The notes below the pieces were generated by a model. That model ran no database searches. It had not been told where the DNA came from and worked only from the letters and a program-made list of their open reading frames with translations. A stretch of DNA of 40,070 bases, taken from NCBI GenBank assembly GCA_905203555.1, contig CAJKWK010000022.1, forward strand, positions 1 through 40,070, written 5' to 3'. Of the stretch, positions 32,595-40,070 are shown in pieces (positions within the stretch are counted from its first letter, which is position 1; each line of letters opens with the position of its first letter). The stretch is from an uncultured Lachnospiraceae bacterium (GTDB lineage Bacteria; Bacillota; Clostridia; Lachnospirales; Lachnospiraceae). The position numbers and the translations under genes are program-made.

Positions 32595-34103
32595 TTATCC
32601 GTTGAATCCCTTTTTACGAATAACCGAAGTTACGATCAATACACCTCCTGATAGAATCAGTAGAATAATAAGCGGGATATAATTGCTCTGATCACCGGTT
32701 TTTACTGCTGCAGTTTTCTGAATTGTAAATTGGGTTTCGGTGCAGGTTCCATTGCTGAATGCAAGTTTCAGAGAATGGGTTCCCTCTGCCAAACTATCCA
32801 GATATGCAGCTTTTAAAGTAACGGTCTGATTTTTGGGATCGGTCACGTAATTGCTCTTATGCACCAATCCATCCGCAACGTAAACACCGGTCAGATTTTC
32901 AACATTATCGGAGCATGTGATGGTCAGATTTTGATTGCTTTTCTGACGGTAAATCTGTCCTGCTCCGGCTGTGATCTTAGGAGCTGTCAGCTTTGGAAGT
33001 TCTTTTGTTTCCAATACCTTTTTACATACGGTACATTCTTTGTGCTGGCTGCCGACTGTTGCAGCGGTTGGCTTTTTGTCGATGATCCAGTCGCCGGCGG
33101 TGTGTGGTTTTACTTCGCTTTTTGCTCCGCATTTACACAGGTGCCAGTGGCTTGTGGCATCGGACTGCCATTCAGTGCTGAACTTGTGCGTGTGCTCCAG
33201 CTTTGGAATGGTTTCGTTGTAGGTATATCCACAAGTTTCGCAGGTATAGGTTTTTGTACCTTCTGTTTCTTCGGTTGCGTCTTTGATGATCTTGCCCTCA
33301 TCAAAGAGATGTGCAGCTTTTTCTCCTTCCGGTTCTGGACAAGTTCCTTCGGTGGCAATACATTTTTTCCAATGATGCGTTTCGTTAAAAGTCCAGTTCT
33401 CTTCATATTGGTGAATATGTTCGGGAACTTCCGGTTTCGGCACAGGAATTTCTTCAGTAAGCAGTATGATTTTGCAGACGGTACATTCTTTGTGTTGGCT
33501 GCCTGTCTTCGTCAGCGTAGCTGCTTTGTCCACGATCCAGTCACTGGCAATGTGTTCTGCAATATCCAGCTTTTCTCCACAGAGGATGCATTCGTGAAAA
33601 TGTGTTTTGCCATTTTCTTCACACATCCATTCTTCTGAATACAGATGCTCGGTACACGTCTCAGGTGCTTTTTCCCAGCGGAGTGTAATGGACAGCTCCG
33701 AACCAAAATCAGTATGTAATTCAGAAACATCATCAGTGCCAATGGAAATTGAACGAATAAGTATCATTTCATTTCCGTTGTAAAGTGCATATTCACCAGC
33801 AGGTATTCTTGCTTTTTTTAATTTGAGAGAATAGATCTCATTTTCCTGATCTGTTCGCAAGGTTAAATCCTTATAAAAAGCAATATCCGTTTCGGTCTCT
33901 CCGGTTGTCAGGGTGATTGTCACGAGATACTCTTGTTGTTCTTGTTGTTCTTGTTGTTCCGGTGCTTTCTCCGGAATGTTGTCGCCTTCAGCGTGTGCAT
34001 GAATCGGAGAAAGGAACGAAACCAGTGATAATACCAAGAATACGGAGAGTGTGACTGCAAGTAGTTTTCTTCCCTTATTTTGTAGTCGTTTTGTTAACAT
34101 CAT
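32595..34103 (-). CDS. sortase-type surface protein with Cys/His-rich repeats
   Basis: Predicted secreted wall protein of 502 residues. A signal peptide covers about 1-39 (ending AHAEG), followed by a short Gln/Glu repeat and a first domain to about 148. Residues about 150-372 hold Cys/His-rich units with CxxC pairs (CILC, CTVC, CETC, CTVC). Two units share the GSQHKECTVCK and GDWI(V/I)DK-type sequences. An Ig-like segment runs to about 465, then a KTGD sorting-like motif, a hydrophobic helix and a RKKG tail. This is an LPxTG-type signal without the Leu-Pro. I choose ATG 34103 (GGGAG 8 nt away) over GTG 34112. No sortase is seen in the window. Function unknown; adhesion or metal binding is inference. 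Confidence 0.8.
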   Translation of the reverse strand: MMLTKRLQNKGRKLLAVTLSVFLVLSLVSFLSPIHAHAEGDNIPEKAPEQQEQQEQQEYLVTITLTTGETETDIAFYKDLTLRTDQENEIYSLKLKKARIPAGEYALYNGNEMILIRSISIGTDDVSELHTDFGSELSITLRWEKAPETCTEHLYSEEWMCEENGKTHFHECILCGEKLDIAEHIASDWIVDKAATLTKTGSQHKECTVCKIILLTEEIPVPKPEVPEHIHQYEENWTFNETHHWKKCIATEGTCPEPEGEKAAHLFDEGKIIKDATEETEGTKTYTCETCGYTYNETIPKLEHTHKFSTEWQSDATSHWHLCKCGAKSEVKPHTAGDWIIDKKPTAATVGSQHKECTVCKKVLETKELPKLTAPKITAGAGQIYRQKSNQNLTITCSDNVENLTGVYVADGLVHKSNYVTDPKNQTVTLKAAYLDSLAEGTHSLKLAFSNGTCTETQFTIQKTAAVKTGDQSNYIPLIILLILSGGVLIVTSVIRKKGFNG

Positions 34104-34285
34104 AAAACTCACTCCCTTCTATAGCAGCCCTCCTTATGCTGCCTGATATGAAATTGATTTGGTTAAGTTTATTAATGTCAAATGAGGTGTATATTGGTAC
34201 TATTATTCTACTCTAAATAGTCTGAAAAGTAAATTGAAATATAAAATATTTCTGAAAATTAAGAAATGAAATCATAGGGAATGCC

Positions 34286-34315
34286 TTGACAGTGATGTGT
34301 GTAAACCGATATAAT
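34286..34315 (+). promoter_or_regulatory. strong sigma-A promoter of the FAD-protein operon
   Basis: TTGACA (34286-34291), 18-nt spacer, TATAAT (34310-34315); both hexamers are perfect. Transcription should begin near 34322. The region 34104-34454 otherwise holds the leader elements listed next and no normal-sized gene. Confidence 0.85.
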
Positions 34316-34339
34316 ATGAAAAGGAAAAGAAGTGACTAC

Positions 34340-34369
34340 ATGAGAACTCGTATTCTTATAATCGCATAA
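34340..34369 (+). CDS. possible 9-codon leader peptide (MRTRILIIA)
   Basis: An ATG about 18 nt after the predicted transcript start opens a 9-codon frame ending in TAA. The frame covers the 5' arm of the hairpin at 34343-34382. A weak AGAAG lies 7 nt upstream. Position between a strong promoter and a terminator-like hairpin suggests attenuation; translation is not shown. Confidence 0.35.
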   Translation: MRTRILIIA

Positions 34370-34385
34370 GATTACGGGTTCTTTT
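34343..34385 (+). terminator. promoter-proximal terminator-like hairpin (candidate attenuator)
   Basis: AGAACTCGTA (34343-34352) pairs with TACGGGTTCT (34373-34382, one G-T pair). An inner TCTTAT/ATAAGA stem (34354-34359 with 34366-34371) adds to it, and three more T follow. No plus-strand gene lies upstream for it to terminate, so it probably acts on the transcript of the gene downstream. Confidence 0.65.
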
Positions 34386-34454
34386 CGGGAAGAGAAAGAG
34401 CAGAAGAATCAAGTGCGAGAATTAAAAAAATATAAAGACAGGAGAGAAAAAGAG

Positions 34455-35831
34455 ATGAAGTATGATGTGGCGATTATTGGAGCTGGGCCGGGAGGAATTT
34501 TTTCCGCTTATGAACTTGTAAAAAAGAATGCAGATTTGAAAATTGCTGTATATGAAGCAGGAAATCCTTTGGAAAAGCGTCGGTGTCCGATTGACGGAGT
34601 GAAGGTAAAGAGCTGTATCGGATGTAAGACATGTGCGATTATGAGTGGCTTTGGCGGAGCAGGTGCATTTTCGGATGGAAAATATAATATTACCAATGCA
34701 TTTGGCGGAACGTTGTATGAGCATATCGGCAGACAGCAGGCAATTGAGCTGATGAAATATGTGGATGATATTAATATGAGTCATGGCGGAGAAGGTACAA
34801 AGATGTATTCGACGACAGGCACAAAGTTTAAAAAGCTGTGTATGCAGAATCAGTTGAATCTGCTGGATGCGTCAGTTCGTCATCTGGGAACGGATATTAA
34901 TTATATTGTTCTGGAAAATATTTACAAAGAATTAAAAGAGAAGGTAGATTTCTATTTTAACTGTAATGTGGAGCATCTGGAAGTAATAGAAGGCGGATAT
35001 CGCGTCTTTTACGGAAAGGAATCGGCAGACTGTGAACGTTGTGTAATTTCTGTGGGAAGAAGCGGAAGTAAATGGATGCAGACAGTATGTAAGGATCTGG
35101 AGATTCCGACTTTATCGAATCGTGTAGATCTGGGCGTGCGTGTAGAGATTCCGGCAGAGATCTTCTCCCACTTGACAGACGAGTTGTATGAGAGCAAGAT
35201 TGTATATCGCACAGAAAAGTTTGAGGATAATGTACGTACATTCTGTATGAATCCGTATGGAATTGTAGTAAATGAAAATACAAATGGAATTGTGACAGTG
35301 AATGGCCATAGTTATGAAGATGCGGAGAAACAGACGGAGAATACGAACTTTGCACTGCTTGTTTCCAAGCATTTTTCAGAGCCGTTTAAGGACAGCAATG
35401 GATATGGAGAAAGCATTGCCCGACTGTCTAATATGCTGGGAGGCGGCGTAATTGTACAGCGTTTTGGAGATTTGATTCGTGGAAGACGAAGCAATGAGAA
35501 ACGTATTGAAGAAGGGCTGGTTCGTCCGACGCTGGCGGCAACTCCGGGAGATTTAAGTCTGGTATTGCCAAAACGAATTTTGGACGGTATTATTGAAATG
35601 ATTTATGCGTTAGATAAGATTGCACCTGGTACGGCGAATGATGACACTTTGTTATATGGTGTAGAAGTGAAGTTCTATAATATGGAAGTGGATATTGATG
35701 AGAATCTGGAAACACGTTACAAAGGGCTGTATGTCATCGGAGACGGAAGTGGCGTAACCCATTCGTTGTCTCATGCATCTGCAAGCGGTGTATATGTGGC
35801 GCGTCATATTTTGGATACAATAGATAAATAA
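34455..35831 (+). CDS. FAD-dependent dehydrogenase (NAD(P)/FAD oxidoreductase family)
   Basis: Flavoprotein of about 458 residues. The N-terminal Rossmann motif reads IIGAGPGGIFSAYEL (7-21). A CIGCKTC cluster (54-60, CxxCxxC) is followed by GFGGAGAFSDGK (65-76), typical of a widespread uncharacterised family of FAD-dependent dehydrogenases. The C-terminal FAD contact is GLYVIGDGSGVTHSLSHASASG. ATG 34455 is used because it starts the nucleotide-binding fold and has AGGAG 10 nt upstream; a GTG at 34413 would add 14 charged residues. Substrate unknown; whether the cysteines bind a cluster is open. It leads an operon of five genes running to 38849. Confidence 0.85.
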   Translation: MKYDVAIIGAGPGGIFSAYELVKKNADLKIAVYEAGNPLEKRRCPIDGVKVKSCIGCKTCAIMSGFGGAGAFSDGKYNITNAFGGTLYEHIGRQQAIELMKYVDDINMSHGGEGTKMYSTTGTKFKKLCMQNQLNLLDASVRHLGTDINYIVLENIYKELKEKVDFYFNCNVEHLEVIEGGYRVFYGKESADCERCVISVGRSGSKWMQTVCKDLEIPTLSNRVDLGVRVEIPAEIFSHLTDELYESKIVYRTEKFEDNVRTFCMNPYGIVVNENTNGIVTVNGHSYEDAEKQTENTNFALLVSKHFSEPFKDSNGYGESIARLSNMLGGGVIVQRFGDLIRGRRSNEKRIEEGLVRPTLAATPGDLSLVLPKRILDGIIEMIYALDKIAPGTANDDTLLYGVEVKFYNMEVDIDENLETRYKGLYVIGDGSGVTHSLSHASASGVYVARHILDTIDK

Positions 35832-35861
35832 ATATTTCGGAAGAGAAAGGACAACAGAAGA

Positions 35862-36629
35862 ATGGCTGCAGAGAGGATAACAGAAGAGGAAAAAAAGGTA
35901 CTTGTAAAACTTCGCAATGCAGAAGCGATTTATGTGTTGACATCAGATTTTACCAGAATGCCTTTTGTGGAATGTGACGAGGAGACATTTGATGATGAAG
36001 TGTTCCTTTATTTTGAAGAAGAGGATGCGAAACGTGAGGCGCAGAGAAGAATTCAAAATGGGGAAATGATGCATATCGTAAAAGTGATGAACCAGTTTTT
36101 GCTGTCGTTTTATACCGGCTTATATCCGATGGGGGTAAATTGTCTTGTGACAGATAAAGGGCTGGACAGCGAGAAGGCGGTACAGCTGGAACATTTGGTG
36201 GTTCGTAGAAAAGATGCTGCAGAACAAGAAGGAAAAACAGTGGTGGAAAATGCAGAACTGCATCTGACGGCGCTTTACTTCGTACAGAAACTTCGGTCCC
36301 AGAAGGAGCCTAAGATGACAGAGGAACTGCAGGAACTGAATGAAGAAATGATGGCTCATTATATTCGGGGACGTTATATTGTAGCGTTAACGGAAAACAA
36401 TGCGGTTCCGATTTTGAAACAGAAGGATGGAAGAGTATTGCAGCCGATTTTTACAGATATTCAGGAATTTATGAAGTTTCAGAGTGTAAATAAAGAGGAA
36501 AAGTTTAAAACAGCAGTGGTAGAAGTGGATAAGATTTCAGAACTTGCTGCGAAAGAAGCATTTGGCATTACGGTAAATCCATTTGGAGTGAATTTGGTTC
36601 TGCAATTGCCGCGTAAGGCAAACGATTGA
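35862..36629 (+). CDS. SseB-family protein
   Basis: A 255-residue soluble protein with an SseB N-terminal-like domain. LRNAEAIYVLTSDFTRMPF, the repeated pattern VPILKQKDGRVLQPIFTDIQEFMKF and the closing FGITVNPFGVNLVL are the features I recognise. The last of these is the usual end of the SseB domain. The first half (1-120) may be a second, diverged copy of the same fold. SseB domains occur widely outside Salmonella with no known function, and no type III secretion link should be drawn. It lies 30 nt after the FAD protein and 21 nt before the S1 protein. Confidence 0.8.
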   Translation: MAAERITEEEKKVLVKLRNAEAIYVLTSDFTRMPFVECDEETFDDEVFLYFEEEDAKREAQRRIQNGEMMHIVKVMNQFLLSFYTGLYPMGVNCLVTDKGLDSEKAVQLEHLVVRRKDAAEQEGKTVVENAELHLTALYFVQKLRSQKEPKMTEELQELNEEMMAHYIRGRYIVALTENNAVPILKQKDGRVLQPIFTDIQEFMKFQSVNKEEKFKTAVVEVDKISELAAKEAFGITVNPFGVNLVLQLPRKAND

Positions 36630-36650
36630 GATACGGGAGAATAGAATTAT

Positions 36651-37472
36651 ATGAAATTAGGAGAAAAACAGGTACTGACAGTAGTTAAGAAGGTAGAGTT
36701 TGGTGTTTATCTCGGTAGCAGCGAGGAGCGGGTGCTTTTGCCGAAAAAGCAGGTTCCTGCCGGGATTGAGCCGGGGGATCCGGTGGAAGTATTTCTGTAT
36801 AAGGATTCGGATGACCGTCTGATTGCGACAACCAGAGAGCCAAAGCTAACGCTTGGGAAACTGGCGGTACTGGATGTTGTGGATACAAACCGGATGGGAG
36901 CCTTTTTGGACTGGGGGTTGGAGAAAGATTTGTTTTTGCCGTTTAAACAACAGACTGCGAAGGTACAAAAAGGGGATCGCTGTCTGGTCTCTCTTTATAT
37001 TGATAAGAGCCGGCGGCTTTGTGCAACAATGAAGGTATATCATTTATTGCAGACAGATTCTCCGTATCAAAAAGATGACAAAGTAAAGGGAATTGTTTAC
37101 GATACCAGTGATCAGTTTGGCGTTTTTGTGGCGGTAGATAATCAGTATTCTGCCCGGATTCCGAAGAAGGATGTGAATCAGCGGATGAAAGTTGGCGATA
37201 TCATTGAGGCTCGTGTGACGGGTGTGAAGGAAGACGGAAAGTTGGATCTGAGTGTGCGTGATAAGATTCCGGCGCAGATGGATCAGGATGCAGAACTTAT
37301 TTTGAGACGGATTGAGAGTTTTGACGGTAAACTGCCGTTTACTGATAAAGCAGATCCGGAGGTGATCCAGCGGGAGTTTGGGATCAGTAAGGCTGCGTTT
37401 AAACGTGCAGTTGGAAGATTGTTAAAAGAGAAAAAAGTAGAGATCGTAACCGATGGCATTATTCTGAGGTAA
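36651..37472 (+). CDS. cvfB: S1 RNA-binding domain protein, CvfB/YitL type
   Basis: A 273-residue RNA-binding protein. Three S1-like units are seen: about 5-60 (VVKKVEFGVYLG), 68-130 (VLDVVDTNRMGAFLDWGLEKDL) and 142-205 (GIVYDTSDQFGVFVAVDN). They are followed by a winged-helix end (about 215-273, REFGISKAAFKRAVGRLLKE). This layout matches CvfB of Staphylococcus aureus, a virulence-affecting RNA binder, and YitL of Bacillus. It is in the middle of the operon, 44 nt before the DegV gene. Confidence 0.88.
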   Translation: MKLGEKQVLTVVKKVEFGVYLGSSEERVLLPKKQVPAGIEPGDPVEVFLYKDSDDRLIATTREPKLTLGKLAVLDVVDTNRMGAFLDWGLEKDLFLPFKQQTAKVQKGDRCLVSLYIDKSRRLCATMKVYHLLQTDSPYQKDDKVKGIVYDTSDQFGVFVAVDNQYSARIPKKDVNQRMKVGDIIEARVTGVKEDGKLDLSVRDKIPAQMDQDAELILRRIESFDGKLPFTDKADPEVIQREFGISKAAFKRAVGRLLKEKKVEIVTDGIILR

Positions 37473-37516
37473 CAGGACACGCAGGCAGGGAATATTTATT
37501 AAGAGGTGAGTGTAAA

Positions 37517-38380
37517 ATGAAAGAAGTCGGAACAGTCAAGATTATTGCAGACAGTACGTGCGATTTGTCGGACGAGCTGTTGGAAAAGTATGATATTGCA
37601 GTAATTCCGCTGCATATTTTGCTGGGTGAAAGGGAATGTGAAGACGGAGTGGATGTGACACCGGACGAGATTTACAGTTGGTCTGACGACAATGCAACAA
37701 CACCGAAGACTTCGGCGCCGTCAATGGAACGTGCAATGGAAGTGATGAAACCATATCTGGATCAGGGGAGAAAATTGATATGTTTTTCGATTTCCAGTGA
37801 AATGTCTACCTCCGGAAATGTGATGCGTCTGGCTGCGGAAGAATTGGATGCAGAGGACGAGGTGACGATCATTGATTCTGCAAATCTGTCTACGGGAATC
37901 GGTCTTTTGGTTATTGAGGCGGCGGTTATGGCAAAAGAAGGAAAGAGCGCTGCAGAGATTGAAGAGGAAATCTTAAAGCTCAGACCGCTTGTGCGTGCGA
38001 GTTTTGTAGTAGATACTTTGACATATTTACATCGTGGCGGCCGCTGCAGTGGATTGGCAGCTATGGCAGGCGGTGCGTTGAAACTGCATCCGCGAATTGT
38101 CGTTGAAGATGGGAAGATGCAGCCGGGGAAGAAATACCGCGGAAAGATGCCGAAGGTTCTTTTGAGCTATGTGCAGGAGATGGAAGAGCATTTGAAACAT
38201 GCAAAAAAAGAAAGGGTATTTATTACTCATTCCGGATGTCCGGAGGAAACGATCGAAAGCGTGCGGGAGTATTTGGAAAAGCTGGATGTATTTGACGAAA
38301 TTCTTGTGACGAGGGCAGGCGGTGTAATCTCCAGTCATTGTGGTCCGGGAACGTTAGGGGTGTTGTTTATTGAAGGCTGA
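37517..38380 (+). CDS. DegV-family fatty-acid-binding protein
   Basis: A 287-residue member of the DegV family, which bind long-chain fatty acids; some (FakB) hand them to the FakA kinase. The N-terminal IIADSTCDLSDELLEKY, the TSAPSMERAMEVM stretch, the ligand-site VDTLTYLHRGGRCSG and the C-terminal SSHCGPGTLGVLF motifs are all seen. No DAK/FakA gene is adjacent. It overlaps the next gene by 11 nt. A role as FakB-type carrier is family-level inference. Confidence 0.92.
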   Translation: MKEVGTVKIIADSTCDLSDELLEKYDIAVIPLHILLGERECEDGVDVTPDEIYSWSDDNATTPKTSAPSMERAMEVMKPYLDQGRKLICFSISSEMSTSGNVMRLAAEELDAEDEVTIIDSANLSTGIGLLVIEAAVMAKEGKSAAEIEEEILKLRPLVRASFVVDTLTYLHRGGRCSGLAAMAGGALKLHPRIVVEDGKMQPGKKYRGKMPKVLLSYVQEMEEHLKHAKKERVFITHSGCPEETIESVREYLEKLDVFDEILVTRAGGVISSHCGPGTLGVLFIEG

Positions 38381-38849
38381 TTGGAACCAAAACGAAGTAC
38401 TGGAAGAGATTTTTGCTTATTACAGTAAGCAGAAGGACAGGGCCAGCCAGCAGATGGTAGTGGCACTTTTGAGAGAATTACAAGAGGTCCAGGGGTGTCT
38501 GACCGCAGGGTTAAAACAACGGGTGGCAGAGGTGACCGGAGTTACAGAGAATTTTGTGCAGTGTCTGATTCGGATGTACCCCAGCTTGAAAGAAGTAAAA
38601 TGCAGTCATGAGATTATAGCATGTACCGGAGAGCGCTGCGGGAAAAAGGATGGCGGGGCAATATTGGAACAGCTGCGCCGGGAGCTGAAACCGGATAAGA
38701 ACGGGATTTCAGCAGATGGCAGATATGAACTTCGTACACAGAATTGTTTGAAACAGTGCAGGACTTCGCCCAATCTTTTGATCGACGGAAAGTTGTATAG
38801 TGGAGATCAGATACGCAACATCAAAAAACTATTAAATGAATTGGAGTGA
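38370..38849 (+). CDS. NuoE-like thioredoxin-fold [2Fe-2S] protein, orphan subunit
   Basis: A 159-residue protein like the 24-kDa subunit of complex I and the small subunit of NADH-linked [FeFe] hydrogenases. N-terminal helices (VVALLRELQEVQGCLT then RVAEVTGVTENFV) precede a thioredoxin fold whose cluster cysteines appear as CTGERC (C-x4-C) and CLKQC (C-x3-C). The start is TTG 38370, overlapping DegV by 11 nt with AGGGG 9 nt upstream; there is no better ATG. The NuoF-like and hydrogenase partners normally beside this protein are absent, so its electron partner is unknown; the FAD protein at the head of the operon is one candidate. Confidence 0.85.
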   Translation: MKADWNQNEVLEEIFAYYSKQKDRASQQMVVALLRELQEVQGCLTAGLKQRVAEVTGVTENFVQCLIRMYPSLKEVKCSHEIIACTGERCGKKDGGAILEQLRRELKPDKNGISADGRYELRTQNCLKQCRTSPNLLIDGKLYSGDQIRNIKKLLNELE

Positions 38850-38860
38850 ATAAAATTTTC

Positions 38861-38888
38861 TTGCAATTCAAGAAAAAACCGTTATAAT
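38861..38888 (+). promoter_or_regulatory. sigma-A promoter of the HPr-like gene
   Basis: TTGCAA (38861-38866), 16-nt spacer, TATAAT (38883-38888), about 55 nt before the ATG. Confidence 0.65.
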
Positions 38889-38942
38889 GAAACTGTAGCT
38901 TGATAAAATTTTTAATATGGAGAAGGGAAAGGAGCTATTCAA

Positions 38943-39179
38943 ATGAAAGTACAGAATATCAAAGATATAGAAGCATTTTTTAAAACAGTAGATGCCTGCA
39001 AAGGAAAAGTAGAGCTTGTAACAGGCGAGGGAGACAGACTGAATCTGAAGTCAAAGCTGTCCCAGTATGTGTCTATGGCAAATATTTTCTCTAACGGAGA
39101 GATCCCGGAGCTTGAGATCATTGCATACGAGCCGGAAGACACAGAGAAATTGATTCACTTTATGATGACAGGTGCTTGA
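38943..39179 (+). CDS. small HPr-like protein without the active-site histidine
   Basis: A 78-residue acidic protein. The pattern of alternating strands and helices and the NLKSKLSQYVSMANIF segment resemble the region around Ser46 of HPr phosphocarriers. The GxHARP active-site histidine is missing; residues 10-22 read EAFFKTVDACKGK. Similar small proteins in Clostridia are annotated as HPr-related, but I am not certain. A GGAG-rich site precedes the ATG. It has its own promoter and terminator, so it is a single-gene unit. No PTS gene is nearby. Confidence 0.6.
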   Translation: MKVQNIKDIEAFFKTVDACKGKVELVTGEGDRLNLKSKLSQYVSMANIFSNGEIPELEIIAYEPEDTEKLIHFMMTGA

Positions 39180-39210
39180 TTGATTTCTTAATTGAAACAG
39201 AATAAAGAAT

Positions 39211-39254
39211 AAAACTGCTGCTTTATGATATTGGTCGTGAAAGCAGCAGTTTTT
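39211..39254 (+). terminator. intrinsic terminator after the HPr-like gene
   Basis: A perfect 14-bp stem (39211-39224 with 39240-39253) around a 15-nt loop ends in a T run. Confidence 0.88.
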
Positions 39255-39326
39255 ATTACTATATAATTGGTTACAGGGGTGAGAGTGTGTGAAACACATT
39301 TTTGATCAAATGAACAGGAGTCTGAT

Positions 39327-40016
39327 ATGATACGGATTGCAATTGTAGAGGATGAAGATTATTATGTGAAACAACTGACCGGATATCTGGATGAATATCG
39401 AAAAAGCGAAGGAGAAGAGTTTGATGTTACGATCTATCGGGATGGAGATGCCATTACTGCTGAGTATAAGGCGCAGTTCGATATTATTTTGATGGACATT
39501 CAGATGAAATTCGTGGATGGGATGACGGCTGCTGAGGAAATCCGCAGGATGGATTCGGAGGTCATTATTATTTTTATTACAAATATGACGCAATATGCAA
39601 TTCGCGGATATGAAGTCGACGCGTTGGATTATGTGCTGAAACCGGTATCTTATTTTGCGTTTTGTGAAAAGTTGAAGAGGGCAGCTGCAAAATTGAAGAG
39701 GCGTTCCAGTCATTATGTCATGCTAAATGTAAAAGGCGGTATTATGCGTGTTGATGTGGCAGATATTTATTATGTGGAAAGTTCGGGGCATAATCTGATC
39801 TATCATACAGCGAATGGGGATTATTTGACTTCCGGAACGATGAAATCTGCCGAAGAAGAACTGGAGAAGTTTGGATTTTCGCGAGGAAATAAGTGCTATC
39901 TGATCAATTTGAATCATGTAGATGGAATTCAGGATAAATGTGCTGTTGTAAAAGGACAGTATCTTCAGATCAGCCGTCCGAGAATGAGTGCATTTATGCA
40001 GGATCTTACAAAGTAG
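39327..40016 (+). CDS. LytTR-family response regulator (LytR/AgrA type)
   Basis: A 229-residue two-component regulator. The receiver domain (1-115) has acidic residues at EDED (8-11), the phosphoacceptor Asp57 in ILMDIQM and the conserved Lys105 in LDYVLKP. The LytTR DNA-binding domain (about 125-228) has DIYYVESSGHNLIYHT and FSRGNKCYLINLNHVDGI. Such regulators usually pair with a GHKL histidine kinase and control peptides, autolysis or signalling. AGGAG lies 6 nt before the ATG. The remaining 54 nt of the window show no start of the next gene, so the kinase would begin further right. Confidence 0.92.
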   Translation: MIRIAIVEDEDYYVKQLTGYLDEYRKSEGEEFDVTIYRDGDAITAEYKAQFDIILMDIQMKFVDGMTAAEEIRRMDSEVIIIFITNMTQYAIRGYEVDALDYVLKPVSYFAFCEKLKRAAAKLKRRSSHYVMLNVKGGIMRVDVADIYYVESSGHNLIYHTANGDYLTSGTMKSAEEELEKFGFSRGNKCYLINLNHVDGIQDKCAVVKGQYLQISRPRMSAFMQDLTK

Positions 40017-40070
40017 GTAGTGTCAAGTGAGTTATGAAAAACTGAGTTAAAGGAAAAAGGCTCAGACGAA

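Noticed and set aside
34320..34454. Possible T-box leader before the FAD protein
   Set aside because: The 14-nt T-box sequence and stem I specifier features are not present; the leader is too short.

Overview
The window looks like chromosomal DNA from a spore-forming, anaerobic, low-to-mid GC Firmicute, most likely a gut Lachnospiraceae (Blautia / Dorea / Mediterraneibacter type). This rests on protein flavour: SpoIIR, a SipL-like SPOCS/LysM protein, a DUF6128-type protein, a DUF3169-type membrane protein, a CvfB-type S1 protein, and strong AGGAGG ribosome binding sites. I saw no phage, transposase, integrase, CRISPR array, tRNA or rRNA. Assignments are from reading motifs, not from database searches.

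Layout. 170-3274 (+): a GGDEF/EAL-type protein with degenerate motifs, a Sfp-type phosphopantetheinyl transferase and an M15 D,D-carboxypeptidase in one tight operon ending in a terminator. 3461-6014 (+): an HTH protein with a long acidic linker, closely followed by a dGTPase. 6081-6995 (-): a DUF6128-like protein with a 12-residue repeat. 7092-7592 (+): TadA. 7603-11498 (-): pncB-ddl-murF, joining NAD salvage to the last two steps of UDP-MurNAc-pentapeptide synthesis. 11631-12242 (-): a YesL-like membrane protein. 12465-17335 (+): MarR regulator, two half ABC exporters forming an asymmetric heterodimer, and a PlsC-type acyltransferase. 17446-18357 (+): an EamA transporter.

18382-24271 is a sugar-use island: a divergent AraC regulator, an APC-superfamily permease and a large GH2 beta-galactosidase. 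The 403-nt intergenic region holds two pairs of CAACAT direct repeats, placed as expected for an AraC activator. 24451-26114 holds an apparently N-terminally shortened DUF3169-type protein behind twin GACAA-N6-TTGTC boxes, and a zinc alcohol dehydrogenase whose promoter lies inside a hairpin. 26185-30547 mixes sporulation genes (SipL-like; SpoIIR with a forespore-type promoter) with a PrcB-like lipoprotein, IspE and an FCD-type GntR regulator. 30606-32500: a cation diffusion facilitator and an acyl-ACP thioesterase. 32595-34103 (-): a sortase-type surface protein with Cys/His repeats.

34286-38849 (+) looks like one operon behind a strong promoter: a possible 9-codon leader peptide overlapping a terminator-like hairpin, then a FAD-dependent dehydrogenase, SseB-family protein, CvfB-like S1 protein, DegV-family protein and an orphan NuoE-like [2Fe-2S] subunit. 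The window ends with an HPr-like small protein and a LytTR response regulator whose partner kinase probably lies beyond the right edge.

I found no clear unknown multi-gene defence or biosynthetic system. The strongest leads are regulatory: the leader peptide/hairpin at 34286-34385, the AraC repeats at 19334-19546, and the twin boxes before the DUF3169-type gene. A fourth lead is the pairing of an APC-type permease with a beta-galactosidase.
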